Shown here one piece after another: positions 36,001 to 49,199 of a stretch of DNA of 64,000 nt (positions within the stretch are counted from its first letter, which is position 1; every line of letters starts with the position of its first letter). The stretch is from Isoetes taiwanensis (taxonomy: Eukaryota; Streptophyta; Lycopodiopsida; Isoetales; Isoetaceae): positions 6,500,635-6,564,634 of the forward strand of contig JAJEKV010000033.1 of NCBI GenBank assembly GCA_021234155.1. Reading direction: 5' to 3'. The position numbers and the translations under genes were made by a program. The notes beneath the pieces were generated by a model. The model worked only from the letters and a program-made list of their open reading frames with translations. It ran no database searches and was not told where the DNA came from.

Positions 36001-36594
36001 TTTATTTCACCCGTTTTTTTTTTAACCTAAGTAGCATATTGTCCCTATTAGTGGTTTGATTAGTTGTGGACTTGCAATTGTAATGGCGAGTTCCTAATAC
36101 AATGAACATAATTACTCATCGTTAAAGAGGGAATTTTATTAACTAATGTATCGAGTCTTGCATTATGTTTGCTAACTATTTCTTCCTTGCATTTGCAGAT
36201 TTACTTTCTAAGATGTTCTCACACAAGTATGTAGACTTGAAGGATATCATTCTATTCATAAGTGATAGATCCAACAATTGAGGCATGCGTTCAACATTGA
36301 GATATATGTTTATTTGCAGCCTTGAGCAATGCATTAAGGTTTGAACTTGCTTCTTAATTAAATCTTTTTCTTCTCTCTCTTTTTTATTGAAACTTCGTCA
36401 TGTTTGCTCAAATGCATATGGAGTTGAAAATGTGTCTTTTAAGGCCTAGAAATCGGGGGCTTATTGTTGCTTCTCAAAACAGCTCTATGACACGGCTTAA
36501 GGGATACAAAATGCTACTTACAGATTTAGGTTACCAAAAAAAGATTGGTTGTGTAGCCCTTAAGTGTACATCCCAACATTATCATGTAAGTTTT

Positions 36595-36695
36595 GGCAAC
36601 AACGTATTCCATGCAGTTAAAAACTCTGTTTGAGGAATGTAAGTCTGGGCAACAATATATTCCATGCAGTTAAGAACTAGATTTGAGGGATGAAG
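36595..36695. repeat. 53-bp tandem duplication
   Basis: GGCAACAACGTATTCCATGC at about 36,595 recurs as GGCAACAATATATTCCATGC about 53 bp later, both followed by AGTTAAAAACT-like sequence. Confidence 0.8.
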
Positions 36696-38134
36696 ATGAC
36701 CAGTCATAGATTTCAATATATCGATAGGTTGGTTGTTCATTCTAGATTCTACGATGCACAGTTTCTACCATCAAGTCCAGGATAGAGAGTTGAGCATATT
36801 AATGGCATGACTAGCAAATTCCAATTTTTCTTGATGATAACTTATCTAACTCTGTAGCTGCCACATATTCATTACACAAAACTCAGATCAAGAATTTGGA
36901 GAACTCCTGTTACATTTTCACCATGATTAGATCTTGGCGGAATAATGAAAATGAAGTTCTTTAGAGCATCAGGTCTATATTTTCTATTTGTTCATAAATT
37001 CTTTAAGTGCACAAGTGCGTGCTTTAACCTGCTGCATTGGGAATCTCCTCAATTAACTTTGAAAGCTTGGTGAAATCTCATGGCTGGTTTTCTTTATCAC
37101 GGTTTATCATGGTAGTTATGTTAGCCTTTCAATATTGCAGAAGCTTTCAAAGCCACTGAAAAGTACTCTTTATTTCATTTGTACGTTAGTCAAATTTATT
37201 ATTATGTTGTGTATCTACTCTACTCATATTTGCATACAGTGTCTCTATCTGTAGTGAGTGACGAGTTATATTTACAATTTGTGCTTGAATTTATTCTTAG
37301 CTTTGTATTTACGCAGAGTTGCGGCTCCAACAATTTAACCTATATATTGAAGCCAAGAGGGTTGTGCATAACTACAGGCCTATTTTTAAACCTTATATTA
37401 GGTATGAACAAGTTGAGCATTTGCTAATGTGTTGTTTTGCAAGAAAATAGGCTAGAATGGCAAGGACCTGACCCGCATATACTATGCCAATACTAGGCAA
37501 ATAACAATATGTTTGAGAATTGTTATTCCAGATTCTGTTCATTGCTTCCAAAGAAAAATTTGGCTATTGTGCTCTTTAGAAATTGTGCTTGAGCACCCAT
37601 TCATTAATGTGATACTGTACTTGCATTCTCTGCTTGCTGGAGTAAACAATAGGCTCCATCATGAGATAATTCCATCATTAAACTGCCTGCACCATTGTAG
37701 TATATTTGTGTAGACTAACGATTCTTTGTTTCTTTGGCTTATCAAGATTCTAGCTAGGTTCTAGCCAAGGGGTTTTCTTGGCCATTATGGTCACCTAAAT
37801 GCCAGCCATGAGGTTTTCTTGGCCACTTCTCTAAAAAAGAAATGCAAACAATACGTTCTAAAGTATAAGATGCTTTAAGGTACATCTGCTCTGAATTAGT
37901 GCATGTACAAGTGCTTTAAATTAGTGCATATAAAGTGTGAAATGTCAGTGCTAAATTTGTATGCCAAGATGAGTTCTTGATGATCTGTCAAAAGTGATTT
38001 TATAGCTTTATTTTCCTGATTGAATGTCGAGGAATTGTTGTACCCTTCGTACGTTATTATATCCGCACAGTTTTAGAGGCATGTAATCAGGCAATTGTTT
38101 ATACCACCTCTTCTATATGGCACAAATGTCTATG

Positions 38135-38230
38135 TTGGACTCATGTTTTTGTAGTGTATTACCTCCGTAGAAAATGTATGGATTGGAGTCATATTTTTGT
38201 AATGTATTACCCATGTAGAAAATGTATGAA
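38135..38230. repeat. 48-bp tandem duplication
   Basis: TTGGACTCATGTTTTTGTAG at 38,135 is repeated as TTGGAGTCATATTTTTGTAA at 38,183, each ending GTAGAAAATGTATG. Confidence 0.85.
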
Positions 38231-40762
38231 GCTATATGACGTCCATTTCCTTCATATAACATCTATAGTAGAGGTGATAACTATTATTGAAGACACTTAC
38301 CCGCTAATATGTATATATTAGTGCAAAAGATAGTACTGATGTTCTTAAATGTTTTCTATTCCTATTGTATCATTCATTTGCATATCTCACAAGACATTTC
38401 TGAACTATTTCATTGGATGTCCACAACATTGTTGCGCATTTCGCAAAAACACTCCTTAAACTCGATAGGTCGCCAATGCACATGTTGCACATTTCTTAAA
38501 AACACCTCTTACTCAAAACTCAATAGGTTGTCAATGCATATTTGTTTCCATCAAAATTGTTGTAAACTTTAAGGATGCTCCTATGTTTCCACCATAGGAA
38601 TATCTTCTTTATATGCATATGGATTTCTGTTATGTTGGAGGTCATTTTTGCTCTATGTTAACTTGATGATTCCATTTGGCACGTCACAAATGATCCATAT
38701 CTTTAAAGTTGGATTTGCATTAAGGACCCTTTAGCTCAACCATGTAAGATGTGAAGATGCGAGGTCTTCCTGGAAAACTAATGCCAAAAATCACTACTCC
38801 AGTTAAAATCATATTCGTTGAACATTATTGAAGTCTTCGATTTGTATGGTTACAACTTTAAGTTCTCATTTAATGACACAGAAGATCATATCTGGTGATG
38901 CCTCACCTTGCATTCTATGGTGCAAAGCTCCAATAACGCTTTAAGTTCTCATTGGACAGTGCAAAGGATTCTCTCCAATAATGCTTTTAGTTATTATTGA
39001 TGGTGCAAAGGATCGTATCATGATAGTTTAGCAACTAGCTTATGTTGTTGCACTCATCAAATCTATCTAGATGACTTTGAAATTGCCTGGACGAGCTTCA
39101 TGCATTGTCTTCAACCATACCTTCAGCTTTTGCCTATTTTATAAGATGACCTTTACTTGGATATTTGATGGAGATGTATTCCATGCGATACAGATCATGT
39201 AATTTAATGCAAAAGTATTCCACGCAAGATGTATTCTATGAAACCGTTGTATATTCCACGTAAAAGAAAGATCCACACAGATGCTTATAATATGGCAGTA
39301 ATTGATATCGGAAATGTCGTTGAATGTAGGCCCTTACTTTTTGATCATGTAATCCATGCCTTTGTTCTATGTACTTAGTTTATCCTGCCCCTCTGACCTC
39401 TTCATAAACATCATGAAGCATCATGTTCATTTTTCTAAAGCTTCTAGACAATATGCAATTTTGTTATCATGCTCTAAATGCAATGCGTGTGATAAAACAA
39501 TGACAAATCTTTTGAAATTGCATTGATGTAGATGTTATGTGGCATGTTGATGTTGAATTATCGTATTATGTTTCCTTAGTTAAATAATGTATATTTTATC
39601 TGTCTTGAATGCTAGCTTATCTATGGTTTGGGCACCTCAAAATTTTGAAGGTGTACATTCATAATGCACACGGTGCCCTTTCCTAGGTCAAAAACAAAGA
39701 TGGAACAAAGTGGAGTTTTAAGTGCAGAGACGATATTCACACTATTGCTTAAAATTATCTGTCCTTATCAAACAACAAATTGGAAAACAATTCAAAAAAT
39801 TGAACTTCTTCCAACAAATCCATGCGAGTCATGCAACCCAAATAGCACATGGTATTAAGTCTCTAACATACAAGCTATACCATATAAGGCATGAGCTCTT
39901 ATCTTGCCACTATTGTTTCTATAACTCATTAATTTGGTTTGGTCCAACAAGGTGTCATCTACATTGCTTGAAATATCAATGTGCAGCATTAGTGCAACCA
40001 CCATCACCATTTTGATGTTAGACTCCATTTTTACATTCAAGATTGAACACTTAATTGGCCATATTGTAAATGTCCAAAAACCCCTCCATTCAAATGTCAC
40101 TATAATATCAAAATAATATATTCTAGAAATTCTCTATCTATTTATATTATTCTTTTTTTTTTCCAAATATATGAACGTAGAAAGACGAATAAATTCCATT
40201 TCTCTCTTGCTTGATCTCTTTGTTAATCATATAAGCTTTTAAACTCTTAAAAACATTTATCTTCCAAACTACAAGGGATTAGATTTATTTTCTGAGAAAC
40301 ATGCCATTTATAATATGGATGGAAACTAGAGGCATTTCTTACTCTCCCTCCAATGTACAATGGTATGTTAAATGTTGCACTCTTCTAGACTAGATTTCTT
40401 TTTGTTGGTGCTGTAAACACGTACATGCGTGGGAGTATAGAGCGATGACTTGATTGTTAGAGTTGCTCACATTCTTTTCCTATATTCAAATACATGTCAA
40501 GGAAAACCATATTGTTACATCTTAGTTTGCATTGAGAGACATGAAGCAGTGAATGCTTTATTCAAAACAAAATTGGAAAAAGAATGATGATTTTTGGCAT
40601 GTTGAAACCCGAATATTTTTAAAGTTCAAGCCAGTTGTTGCAATGGGGATGCACAAATTTTTGTATATGAAATAAATGTGGCAAGAATGCAAAATTTGTG
40701 CTCCACCAATGGTCCTACAATTCTTTGGATAGTAAGCAACCACCTCTTCAGATTGTCATTAA

Positions 40763-40791
40763 GCCCGGCAACGCCGGGCACCATAACTAGT
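40763..40791 (+). mobile_element. Helitron-like 3' terminus
   Basis: GCCCGGC-AAC-GCCGGGC (40,763-40,779) forms a perfect 7-bp stem, followed 8 bases later by CTAGT (40,787-40,791). A GC hairpin about 10 bases before CTRRT is the canonical 3' end of plant Helitrons, which move by rolling-circle transposition without terminal repeats. The matching 5' TC end could not be placed, so the element's extent is unknown. Confidence 0.55.
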
Positions 40792-42214
40792 ACTGAGAAA
40801 AAAGAAAGAAAAAAAAAATGCAGGAAGCTCACCTTCTGTCCAGCTTCATCAATGAGAGCTGATTTGTTGAACTGGTAGAAGCAGATATGCACTACAAATG
40901 AATCAAAAAATAAATTGCATGTTTAGCAAAAGCTTACGCATTGAAGATAAGAATAGTAGAATACTGTTAAAAAGGAAGCAAACAAAACAAGGTGCTGCGC
41001 ACGGAGGGTTGCTCTCCATTGCCGGTGGCTTAAATCATACTGCAAAGTCATATTTTGACAATCGATCAAAATTGCTACTTTAAAACAATAGAATATTTGA
41101 TACCACGACTTTATGAGGATTGTCCTGAAAAAATCTTTAATGGTCAGCATGGAACAAGGATGGCAGAAGCATAAGGACAAGTCTAGTAGAGGAGAGAATG
41201 GAAATACATGTTTTGTCAGCATAGAAATGAGAGAACTTCTTGAAGACCTCTGATCAATTTTTTTGTCACAGAGAGCTTCAAACATCTGAGGGGCAGGTTT
41301 TGTAGAGGAACGAAACATTGACACATAGCCTGACTACAAACCTCGCAAGAAAAAGTAAAACCCAATGATCCCAGACTCGAAATGCAAGATCTATGCAATT
41401 CACATACCAAGAATCCCTGTCTCCATAGCTAAATGAAGATCTCCCCCCCCAAGGGAAAGATAACCATATATGAGTATTGATGCAGGGGGTCCGATGGAAT
41501 TTCTATGTTTTAACTTGTACGTTGCGTTGTGTAGCCTTGATAAGGTTGTTACGTAGGTGATGATGGATGTTTTGTTTATGCGTGCTTTGTTTTAATGGTT
41601 TTGTTTCAGGTAGTTAATGCTTGATTTGAATTGCCACAAACCCACATAAGCAAGGCTTTGCCACCCTAGGGTCAACCCAAAAAATGCTTACCTCCAAAAC
41701 GGCCTTGATAGTATAATGAGTCTAATGAGTCAAGTTTTTAAAAATCGATTCATATGATTCATATGAGTCGCCAAACATGATGTAAAGGTTTCTTTGCCTC
41801 CATGTATGCTGGTCAGTACGTTTATGCCGGTTTATATAATTATATAACACTCAATCAATGCAAAACAAACTCATCCAACTTTTCCTGGAATGGTCACCAC
41901 ATTTATTATGCTGCTAACCATTATCCAACATATCTGGCTCCACGGTGGTTGGTGATACAACTGAAATTAGCAACAGAGAAACTGCTACCAAAAAGGAATA
42001 ATAGAAGCATCCTCAGTATGTCATTATGACCTGGGGCCAAAACAAATAAGTGAAGCTCTCCAGGTTATCTTCACCTTCTGGCAATAACACGGCAAAGCAA
42101 TGAATAGTTCAGACAACTTCTCCATTGCCTTGTACAGTAGCATAGTATCTAATACACTTCAAACTCTACTGCCTCCAAGCCAAACTGCCCTAAACCTCAA
42201 CTCAAAAGAAAGAT
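40792..42214. other. no gene; two short repeats shared with 56.9-57.1 kb
   Basis: 40,815-40,905 contains CTGTCCAGCTTCATCAATGA..., also present at 57,030. 41,635-41,690 contains CCACAAACCCACATAAGC..., also present at 56,962. No coding frame recognised apart from a short open piece YQFNKSALIDEAGQ on the minus strand, conserved in the 57-kb copy. Confidence 0.45.
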
Positions 42215-42499
42215 GGCCACAACAAGAGAATGGACATTTAGCGACGTGGGCTTGCGACGTCTGTGCGATGTGACGTCGCAAATAACGTGACCATGCGACG
42301 TCAATGCGACGTCACGTCGCAGACACGTCGCATGCGACGTGTGGTGCGACGTCTGACACCGTGACGTGGCGGTCATCACGCGCCGGATGCACCACGCCGC
42401 ATCGCGTGCGTCGTCACTTTTGGCGCGGCGTGCGTCGCCGCGCGGCGTGGCGTCGCCGCTACGGATTTGGGACGTCTAGTGTACTTTGTTCTTTTTGGA

Positions 42500-45400
42500 G
42501 AACAAGGGTGGTCTTCGCCCACGAAAGTTGGTCCCCGAGTGGTAATGTCGATATTCGAGTCCATTGGAAGAGCCAAATCATAGTTTTGGAGAGGGGAAAT
42601 TGCTCGTCCATCGCCAGGGCCTTCGTAAGAGAACTTTTGTGGCAGCATGTGAGCTCTGGAAGACTCGGAGCTATTTCATCGTGCACCAACACTGCATATC
42701 CTAGTGAAATGTTTTTCTCATGTCCGCACCGGCACGTTGCACCGCTTGTCAAAATTCCACCTTTTTTCGATGCAGAATTTTTTAGTTATGCGTTCTTTTG
42801 CATTCATGCTTCATAAATTCGTAATTAATGCATGGTATGGAATTAAATTCTGATTTTTTGTCAGTTGGCTTCCTAGATCATCCCCAGCATACAGGCAAAT
42901 TTTTAGAATTTCCTGATAAAGTTCTGATCAAATAGGTAGCATTGGAACGGTCTAGGCAGCCTGTTGTTGGGCAGTAGCAAGACATTCATAAATTCGTAAT
43001 TAATGCATAGTAAGGAATTAAATTCTGATTTTTTGTCAGCAGGCTTCTTAAGTCATCGCCAACGTACATGCCAGTTTTCAAAATTTCCAAACAAGGTTTA
43101 GATCAAAGTGTTTGCATTAGTGCGGTTAAAGGACTGTTGTTGTTGTACCGAAGCCGGGCACACTTGCCCAAGTCAAACAAGGCCGGGACCTTGCCGGGCC
43201 GCCTCATTAGAGGGGAGAGTCCGAACCCCAAGAGGCGAGCCACAAAAAGTTTCCCGAGGCAGCCTTTCCTGGCAGCGCTCCCCCGGAGGGCCGTACGCTA
43301 AAGACCACACTCCCGGATCTCAGTTCCCCTATCCGACCGTTGAATCCTTCGTTCAAGGGCCCCGCTCGATAAGGTCCAAAAATCCAATATCCGTCCGGGA
43401 GAACTTATCAAACCGCTGGAAGCGCCCCGCGGGGCAGGTGTAGAAACCAAAGTGTTTTGTTGTTGGGACATTGCGGAGGTTCGGGAATGGCGATTCGACC
43501 GCCACATCGACCGGGAGGCGAAATTACCCTAGAGACCAAGTTGCGGTGGGTTTTGCAAAAAAAAGAAACACTTACGCCCCACGCTGCAAACGTTGCGGTG
43601 CCCACCTCCTAGGCCAATTGACTACGAAAGTGTGTTGGACATGAGATAGTTTGACGCTACCTCGAGAAGGGGTGGTCTTTTGGCCATGAAACTTGGTCCC
43701 CGGCAAGCAATGTCGACGCCCGAGTCCATTGGCGAGCCGAATCACGATTCCGGGAGAGGGGAAGTTGCCCGTGACGTCGCCCGGGGCCTTCGGGAGAGGA
43801 CTTTTGGGGCAAGCTGCTTCCAAGTGGTTTTAGGGTCCGTGCTCTGGCGTCAACACCCCCACGTCAAGACACGGCGCAAAGGTCCTAGTCGAATCGACAA
43901 GGATAGAGCCTCCAAACGTAAACCCTATGAGTTGCGAGGGTTCTAGCGGGGTTTGCGTTTTGGGTGCCGAAGTTTTGGTCCTTTGCACTTGGGACTTGGC
44001 CGATAAGATGCGCTTGAGAACGCGAAGCAAGGGGAACCGGCGGAATGGAGTTTGGATCTGTACTCCTCCCGTTGTGGCGGTTAGAAGTAAAGGGCGACTT
44101 TGCGTAGCAAGACATTCATAAATTCGTAATTAATGCATAGTGCGGAATTAAATTCTGATTTTTTGTCGGCAGGCTTCCTAAGTCATCGCCAACATACTGA
44201 GGCCGGTTTTCAAAATTTCCGGACAAGGTTTAGATCAAAGTGTTTGCATTAGAACGGTCAGGGCAGCTTTGTTGTTGGGCAGCCGAAATGGCACACTTGC
44301 CCAAGTCAAACAAGGCGGGACCTTGCAAGGCCACCTCATTAGAGGGGAGAGTCAGGACCCCAAGAGGCGAGCCCCAAAAAGTTTCCCGAGGTGACCTTTC
44401 TGGCGGCGGCTCCCGGGGGCCGTGCGCTAAAGACCACACTCCGGGATCTCGGTTCCCCTATCCGACCATTGAATCCTTCGTTCAGGGCCCTGTCTCGATA
44501 AGGTCCAAAAATCCAACATCCGGTCCATGAGAACTTATCAAACCGCGTCTGCGGTCGGCCAGGTGTAGAAACCAAAGTGTTTTGTCGTTCGGACATTTAG
44601 AGGCTCAGGAATGGTGATTCGACCGCCACATCATCGGGAGGCCAAAATTACCCTAGAGACCAAGTTGCACACGGTCAGTTTTGCAAAAGAAAGAAACACT
44701 TACGCCCTACGTTGTAAAAGATTCGGATGACCACCTCCTAGGCCAATTGACTACGAGTGTGTTGGACATGAGATAGTTTGACACTACCTCGAGAAGGGGT
44801 GGTCTTTTGGCCATGAAACTTGGTCCCCCGCAATGTCGACGCCCGAGTCCATTGGCGAGCGAATCACGATTCCGGAGAGGGGAAGTTGCCCGTGCGTCGC
44901 GCGGGAGGGCCGGGAGAGGACTTTGGGGCAAGCTGCTTCCAGGTGGTTTTAGGGTCCGTGCTCAAGGCGTCAACACCCCCCTCTACGTCAAGACACGGCG
45001 CAAAGGTCCTAGTCGAACCGACAAGGATAGAGCCTCAAACGTAAACCCTATGAGTTGCCGTGTTCTAGCGGGGGTTTGCGTTTTGGGTGCCGAAGTTTTG
45101 GTCCTTTGCACTTGGGACTTGGCCGATAAGATGCATGCGATTGAGAACGCGAAGCAAGGGGAACTGACGGAATGGAGTTTGGATCTGTACTCCTCCCGTT
45201 GTGGCAGTTAGAAGTAAAGGGCAGCTTTTGCAGTAGCAAGACATTCATAAATTCGTAATTAATGCATAGTACGGAATTAAATTCTGATTTTTTTGTCAAG
45301 AGGCTTCCTAAGTCATCGCCAACATAGGCCAGTTTTCAAAATTTCCGGACAAGGTTTAGATCAAAGTGTTTGCATTAGAACGGTCAGGGCAGCTTTGTTG

Positions 45401-47945
45401 TTGGGCAGCCGAGGTGGCACACTTGCCCAAGTCAAACAAGGCCAGGACTTTGCAAGGCCACCTCATTAGAGGGGAGAGTCCAGGACCCGTGAGGCGAGCC
45501 CCAAAAGTTTCCCGAGGCAGCCTTTCCTGGCAACGCTCCCCCGGGGGGCCGTACGCTAAAGACCACACTCCCGGATCTCGGTTCCCCTATCCGACCGTTG
45601 AATCCTTCGTTCAAGGGCCATGTCTCGATAAGGTCCAAAAAAATCCAACATCCGTCCGTGAGAACTTATCAAACCGCGAAGCGTCCTGCGGTCGACCGTG
45701 TAGAAACCAAAGTGTTTTATCGTTCGGACATTGTGGAGGCTCCGGAATGGCGATTCGACTTCGCCGCATCGTCCGGGAGGCCGAAATTACCCTAGAGACC
45801 AAGTTGCACGGTCAGTTTTGCAAAAGAAAGAAACACTTACGTCCTACGTTGCAGTATTCGACAGCCACCTCCTAGGCCAATTGACTACGAGTGTGTTGGA
45901 CATGAGATAGTTTGACGCTACCTCGAGAAGGGGTGGTCTTTTGGCCATGAAACTTGGTCCCCAGCGCAATGTCGACGTTCCGAGTCCATTGGCAGAGCCG
46001 AATCACGATTCCGGAGAGGGGAAGTTGCCCGTCCGTCGCCAGGGCCTTCGGGAGAGGACTTTTGGGGCAAGCTGCTTCCAGGTGGTTTTTAGGGTCCGTG
46101 CTCTGGCGTCAACACCCCCCCTCTACGTCAAGACACGGCGCAAGGTCCTAGTCGAATCTGACAAGGATAGAGCCTCCGAAACGTAAACCCTATGAGTTGC
46201 CAGGTTCTAGCAGGGTTTGCGTTTTGGGTGCCGAGTTTTGGTCCTTTGCACTTGGGACTTGGCCGATAAGATGCAGTTGAGAACGCGAAGCAAGGGGAAC
46301 TGACGGAATGGAGTTTGGATCTGTACTCCTCCCGTTGTGGCAGTTAGAAGTAAAGGGCAGCTTTTGCAGTAGCAAGACATTCATAAATTCGTAATTAATG
46401 CATAGTACGGAATTAAATTCTGATTTTTTGTCAGCAGGCTTCCTAAGTCATCGCCAACATACAGGCCAGTTTTCAAAATTTCCGGACAAGGTTTAGATCA
46501 AAGTGTTTGCATTAGAACGGTCCGAGCATCCTGTTGTTGGGCAGCCGGGCTGGCACACTTGCCCAAGTCAAACAAGGCCAGGACCTTGCAAGGCCACCTC
46601 ATTAGAGTGGAGAGTCCGGACCCCAGGAGGCGAGCCCCAAAAAGTTTCCCGAGGCAGCCTTTCCTGGCAGCGCTCCCCCGGGGGGCCGTACGCTAAAGAC
46701 CACACTCCCGGATCTCGGTTCCCCTATCCGACCGTTGAATCCTTCGTTCAAGGGCCCTGTCTCGATAAGGGCCAAAAAAATCCAACATCCGTCCGTGAGA
46801 ACTTATCAAACCGCGAAGCGTCCTGCGGTCAACCGTGTAGAAACCAAAGTGTTTTGTCGTTCGGACATTGCGGAGGCTCCGGAATGGCGATTCGACTTCG
46901 CCACATCATCCGGGAGGCCAAAATTACCCTAGAGACCAAGTTGCACGGTCAGTTTTGCAAAAGAAAGAAACACTTACGCCCTACGTTGCAGTATTCGACA
47001 GCCACCTCCTAGGCCAATTGACTACGAGTGTGTTGGACATGAGATAGTTTGACGCTACCTCGAGAAGGGGTGGTCTTTTGGCCATGAAACTTGGTCCCCA
47101 GCGCAATGTCGACGTTCCGAGTCCATTGGCAGAGCCGAATCACGATTCGGGAGGGGAAGTTGCCCGTGACGTCGCCGGGGCCTTCGGAGAGGACTTTGGG
47201 GCAAGCTGCTTCGTGTGGGTTTTAGGGTCCATGCTCGGCGTCAACACCCCCCTCTACGTCAAGACACGGCAAGCAAAGGTCCTAGTCGAATCGACAAGGA
47301 TAGAGCCTCAAACGTAAACCCTATGAGTTGCCGGGTTCTAGCGGGGTTTTGCGTTTTTGGGTGCCGAAGTTTTGGTCCTTTGCACTTGGGACTTGGCCGA
47401 TAAGATGCGATTGAGAACGAAGCAAGGGGAACCGGCGGAATGGAGTTTGGATCTGTACTCCTCCCGTTGTGGCAGTTAGAAGTAAAGGGCAGCTTTTGCA
47501 GTAGCAAGACATTCATAAATTCGTAATTAATGCATAGTACGGAATTAAATTCTGGTTTTTTGTCAGCAGGCTTCCTAAGTCATCGCCAACATACATGCCA
47601 GTTTTCAAAATTTCCGGACAAGGTTTAGATCAAAGTGTTTGCATTAGAACGGTCCGAGCATCCTGTTGTTGGGCAGCCGGGCTGGCACACTTGCCCAAGT
47701 CAAACAAGGCCAGGACCTTGCAAGGCCGTCTCATTAGAGGGGAGAGTCCGAACCCCAAGAGGCGAGCCCCAAAAAGTTTCCCGAGGCAGCCTTTCCTGGC
47801 AGCGCTCCCCTGGGGGGCCGTACGCTAAAGACCACACTCCCGAATCTCGGTTCCCCTATCCGACCATTGAATCCTTCGTTCAAAGGCCCTCGTTCGATAA
47901 GGGCCAAAAAAATCCAACATCCGTCCGGGAGAACTTATCAAACCG
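42500..47945 (+). repeat. 1.13-kb tandem repeat array inside the CACTA element
   Basis: The marker AGACATTCATAAATTCGTAA occurs near 42,980, 44,110, 45,239, 46,375 and 47,507, giving periods of about 1,130, 1,129, 1,136 and 1,132 bp: four full units and a partial fifth ending at about 47,945. A diverged, internally deleted older unit precedes them (42,500-42,976). The units are highly similar but differ by many small indels, concentrated in G/C runs and CpG-rich parts. Frames of up to 169 codons are open in some units (45,366-45,875 and 46,503-47,012) but broken in others, so I do not call a gene. Function unknown. Confidence 0.92.
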
Positions 47946-47946
47946 C

Positions 47947-47986
47947 CACCCCAGGCTCAAACATGCCACCCCAGGCTCAAACATTC
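47947..47986. repeat. 20-bp minisatellite, 2 units, at the end of the array
   Basis: CCACCCCAGGCTCAAACATG repeated twice. The core GGCTCAAACATGCCA recurs in a longer minisatellite at 63,061-63,174. Confidence 0.8.
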
Positions 47987-48126
47987 GTAAGTAGTAGCAA
48001 TAGAAGATTGGTTAAATCCGGAATGTGATTTTGACTGCATATATGGCTCGGGAATGTCCAAATTAGCATAAGGACAAACTTTCATGACCATCAGATGAAA
48101 AAAAGGCACCAAAAAAATTAAAAAGT

Positions 48127-48262
48127 GTTAGACGTCGCTATAACAAAATACGTCGCGGACACGTCGCATGCGACGTTAAACCGTATATACGATTTTGAAA
48201 TCGTATATACGATTTTGAAATCGTATATACGATTTCAAAATCACGTCGCATGCGACGCCGTG
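48127..48262. repeat. internal ACGTCGC palindrome cluster with 20-bp CGTATATACG repeat
   Basis: Palindromes ACGTCGCATGCGACG flank three tandem copies of a 20-bp unit containing CGTATATACG (48,183-48,240). The motif is the same as in both subterminal regions of the surrounding element, so this may be an internal end left by nested insertion or deletion. Confidence 0.75.
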
Positions 48263-48439
48263 TTTTTACTGATCCGGTGGGCGTCTTTTTCGGGACCATT
48301 CCTAGGCTTCCTTCTATCGACTATTTTGGGCGATCTTGGTATCGACCTTGAGCGACTTGCAAGCACTCTTTTTAAGGTTAGTAGATCATGGTTTTTGCAT
48401 TGAATGGTTTTTTGGATTGAATGATTTAGTGTAGATTTC

Positions 48440-48800
48440 AAATTTTTTTTTCTATCTCTTTCCTTCTTTTTCTTCTTCTTGTTTCTGCATTCTTCTTCTT
48501 TTTCCTTCTTTCCTCATTTCTTTCTTCGATTCTTCCCTTATTTCACTCTTCCATTCTTCCATTCTTCTATCTTCTTCCATTTCATTCTCTTATTTCTTCC
48601 ATTCTTCTCTTTCTTCCCCTAATTTCTTTTTTCTCCTCTTTCCCCTTCTCTTCTTTCTTCCACCCTTCTCTTCTTCTTTGATTCATTCATTTTTTTTCTT
48701 TCTTGTTTTACTATTTCTTCATCTTTTTTTTTTTTTTGTTTCTTCTTCGATCTTTTTTTTTCCGTTGTTCTTATTCTTCTAACTCTTTGTTGCTTTCTAT
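48440..48800. repeat. pyrimidine-rich (TTC/TTCTT) tract
   Basis: About 360 bases almost wholly C and T on the plus strand, mainly TTCTT-type repeats. The minus-strand frame across it (Lys/Arg/Glu-rich) is an artefact. Confidence 0.85.
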
Positions 48801-48906
48801 TTTGATTTGGACCCGTCAGGATCTTGTTACACACGTCCTTCTTTTGGTAAGTTGATCGCGCTTGCATTTTATTTTTATAATTTTAAGCAGGTTAAAAAAA
48901 ATTGAT

Positions 48907-49195
48907 GGAGTGGCTTGTTCAAGGGCACGGGTCGGCTCCACCTAGAGTGGGGAGGACCATGTACCCGGGTTCGAAGTCCACTTCACTACGATCATATATT
49001 TTTCCTAGGTTAAGGAGTGGCTTGTTCAAGGGCACGGCCGGCTCCACCTAGAGTGGAGAGGGCCACGTACCCGGGTTCAAGTCCACAGCCACTTGTTATT
49101 TTTAGGTTTAAAATAAAATTGTAGTGGCTTGTTCAAGGGCACGGTAGGCTCCACTACGAGTGGAGACGACCAGGTGTTCGGGTCCAAGTCGACTT
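48907..49195 (+). repeat. 107-bp tandem triplicate with tRNA-like unit
   Basis: GTGGCTTGTTCAAGGGCACG begins near 48,909, 49,016 and 49,123, a 107-bp period. Each unit has a 75-80-base part ending in a T-arm-like CCCGGGTTC-AAGTCCAC. Units 1 and 2 retain GGTTCGAAGTCC or GGTTCAAGTCC, close to a pol III B box, and the 5' GAGTGG can pair with CCACT near the end. The rest does not fold as a canonical tRNA. Confidence 0.7.
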
Positions 49196-49199
49196 TTCT

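Larger units (their letters stand above)
33076..40762. other. long AT-rich stretch without a recognisable gene
   Basis: T-rich on the plus strand with many TTTGCAG-like acceptors, as in introns or decayed intergenic DNA, but I cannot assemble an exon set. Frames such as 34,817-35,080, 35,947-35,759, 36,400-36,633 and 39,664-40,015 have no recognisable domain. Several short local tandem duplications occur (36,595, 38,135, 38,430, 38,860). A GC-richer patch at 33,740-33,920 and a (CTT)n run near 34,185-34,205 are the only compositional breaks. Confidence 0.45.

Noticed and set aside
39664-40015. Possible PPR-protein start (FQQIHASHATQ)
   Set aside because: One short motif only, no 35-residue repeat periodicity, antisense frame equally open.
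42304-42816. 170-codon frame at the CACTA left end
   Set aside because: Its first third is translated ACGTCG palindrome repeat; no domain.
45366-47012. 169-codon frames in two array units
   Set aside because: Frameshifted in the other units by small indels, so not under coding constraint.
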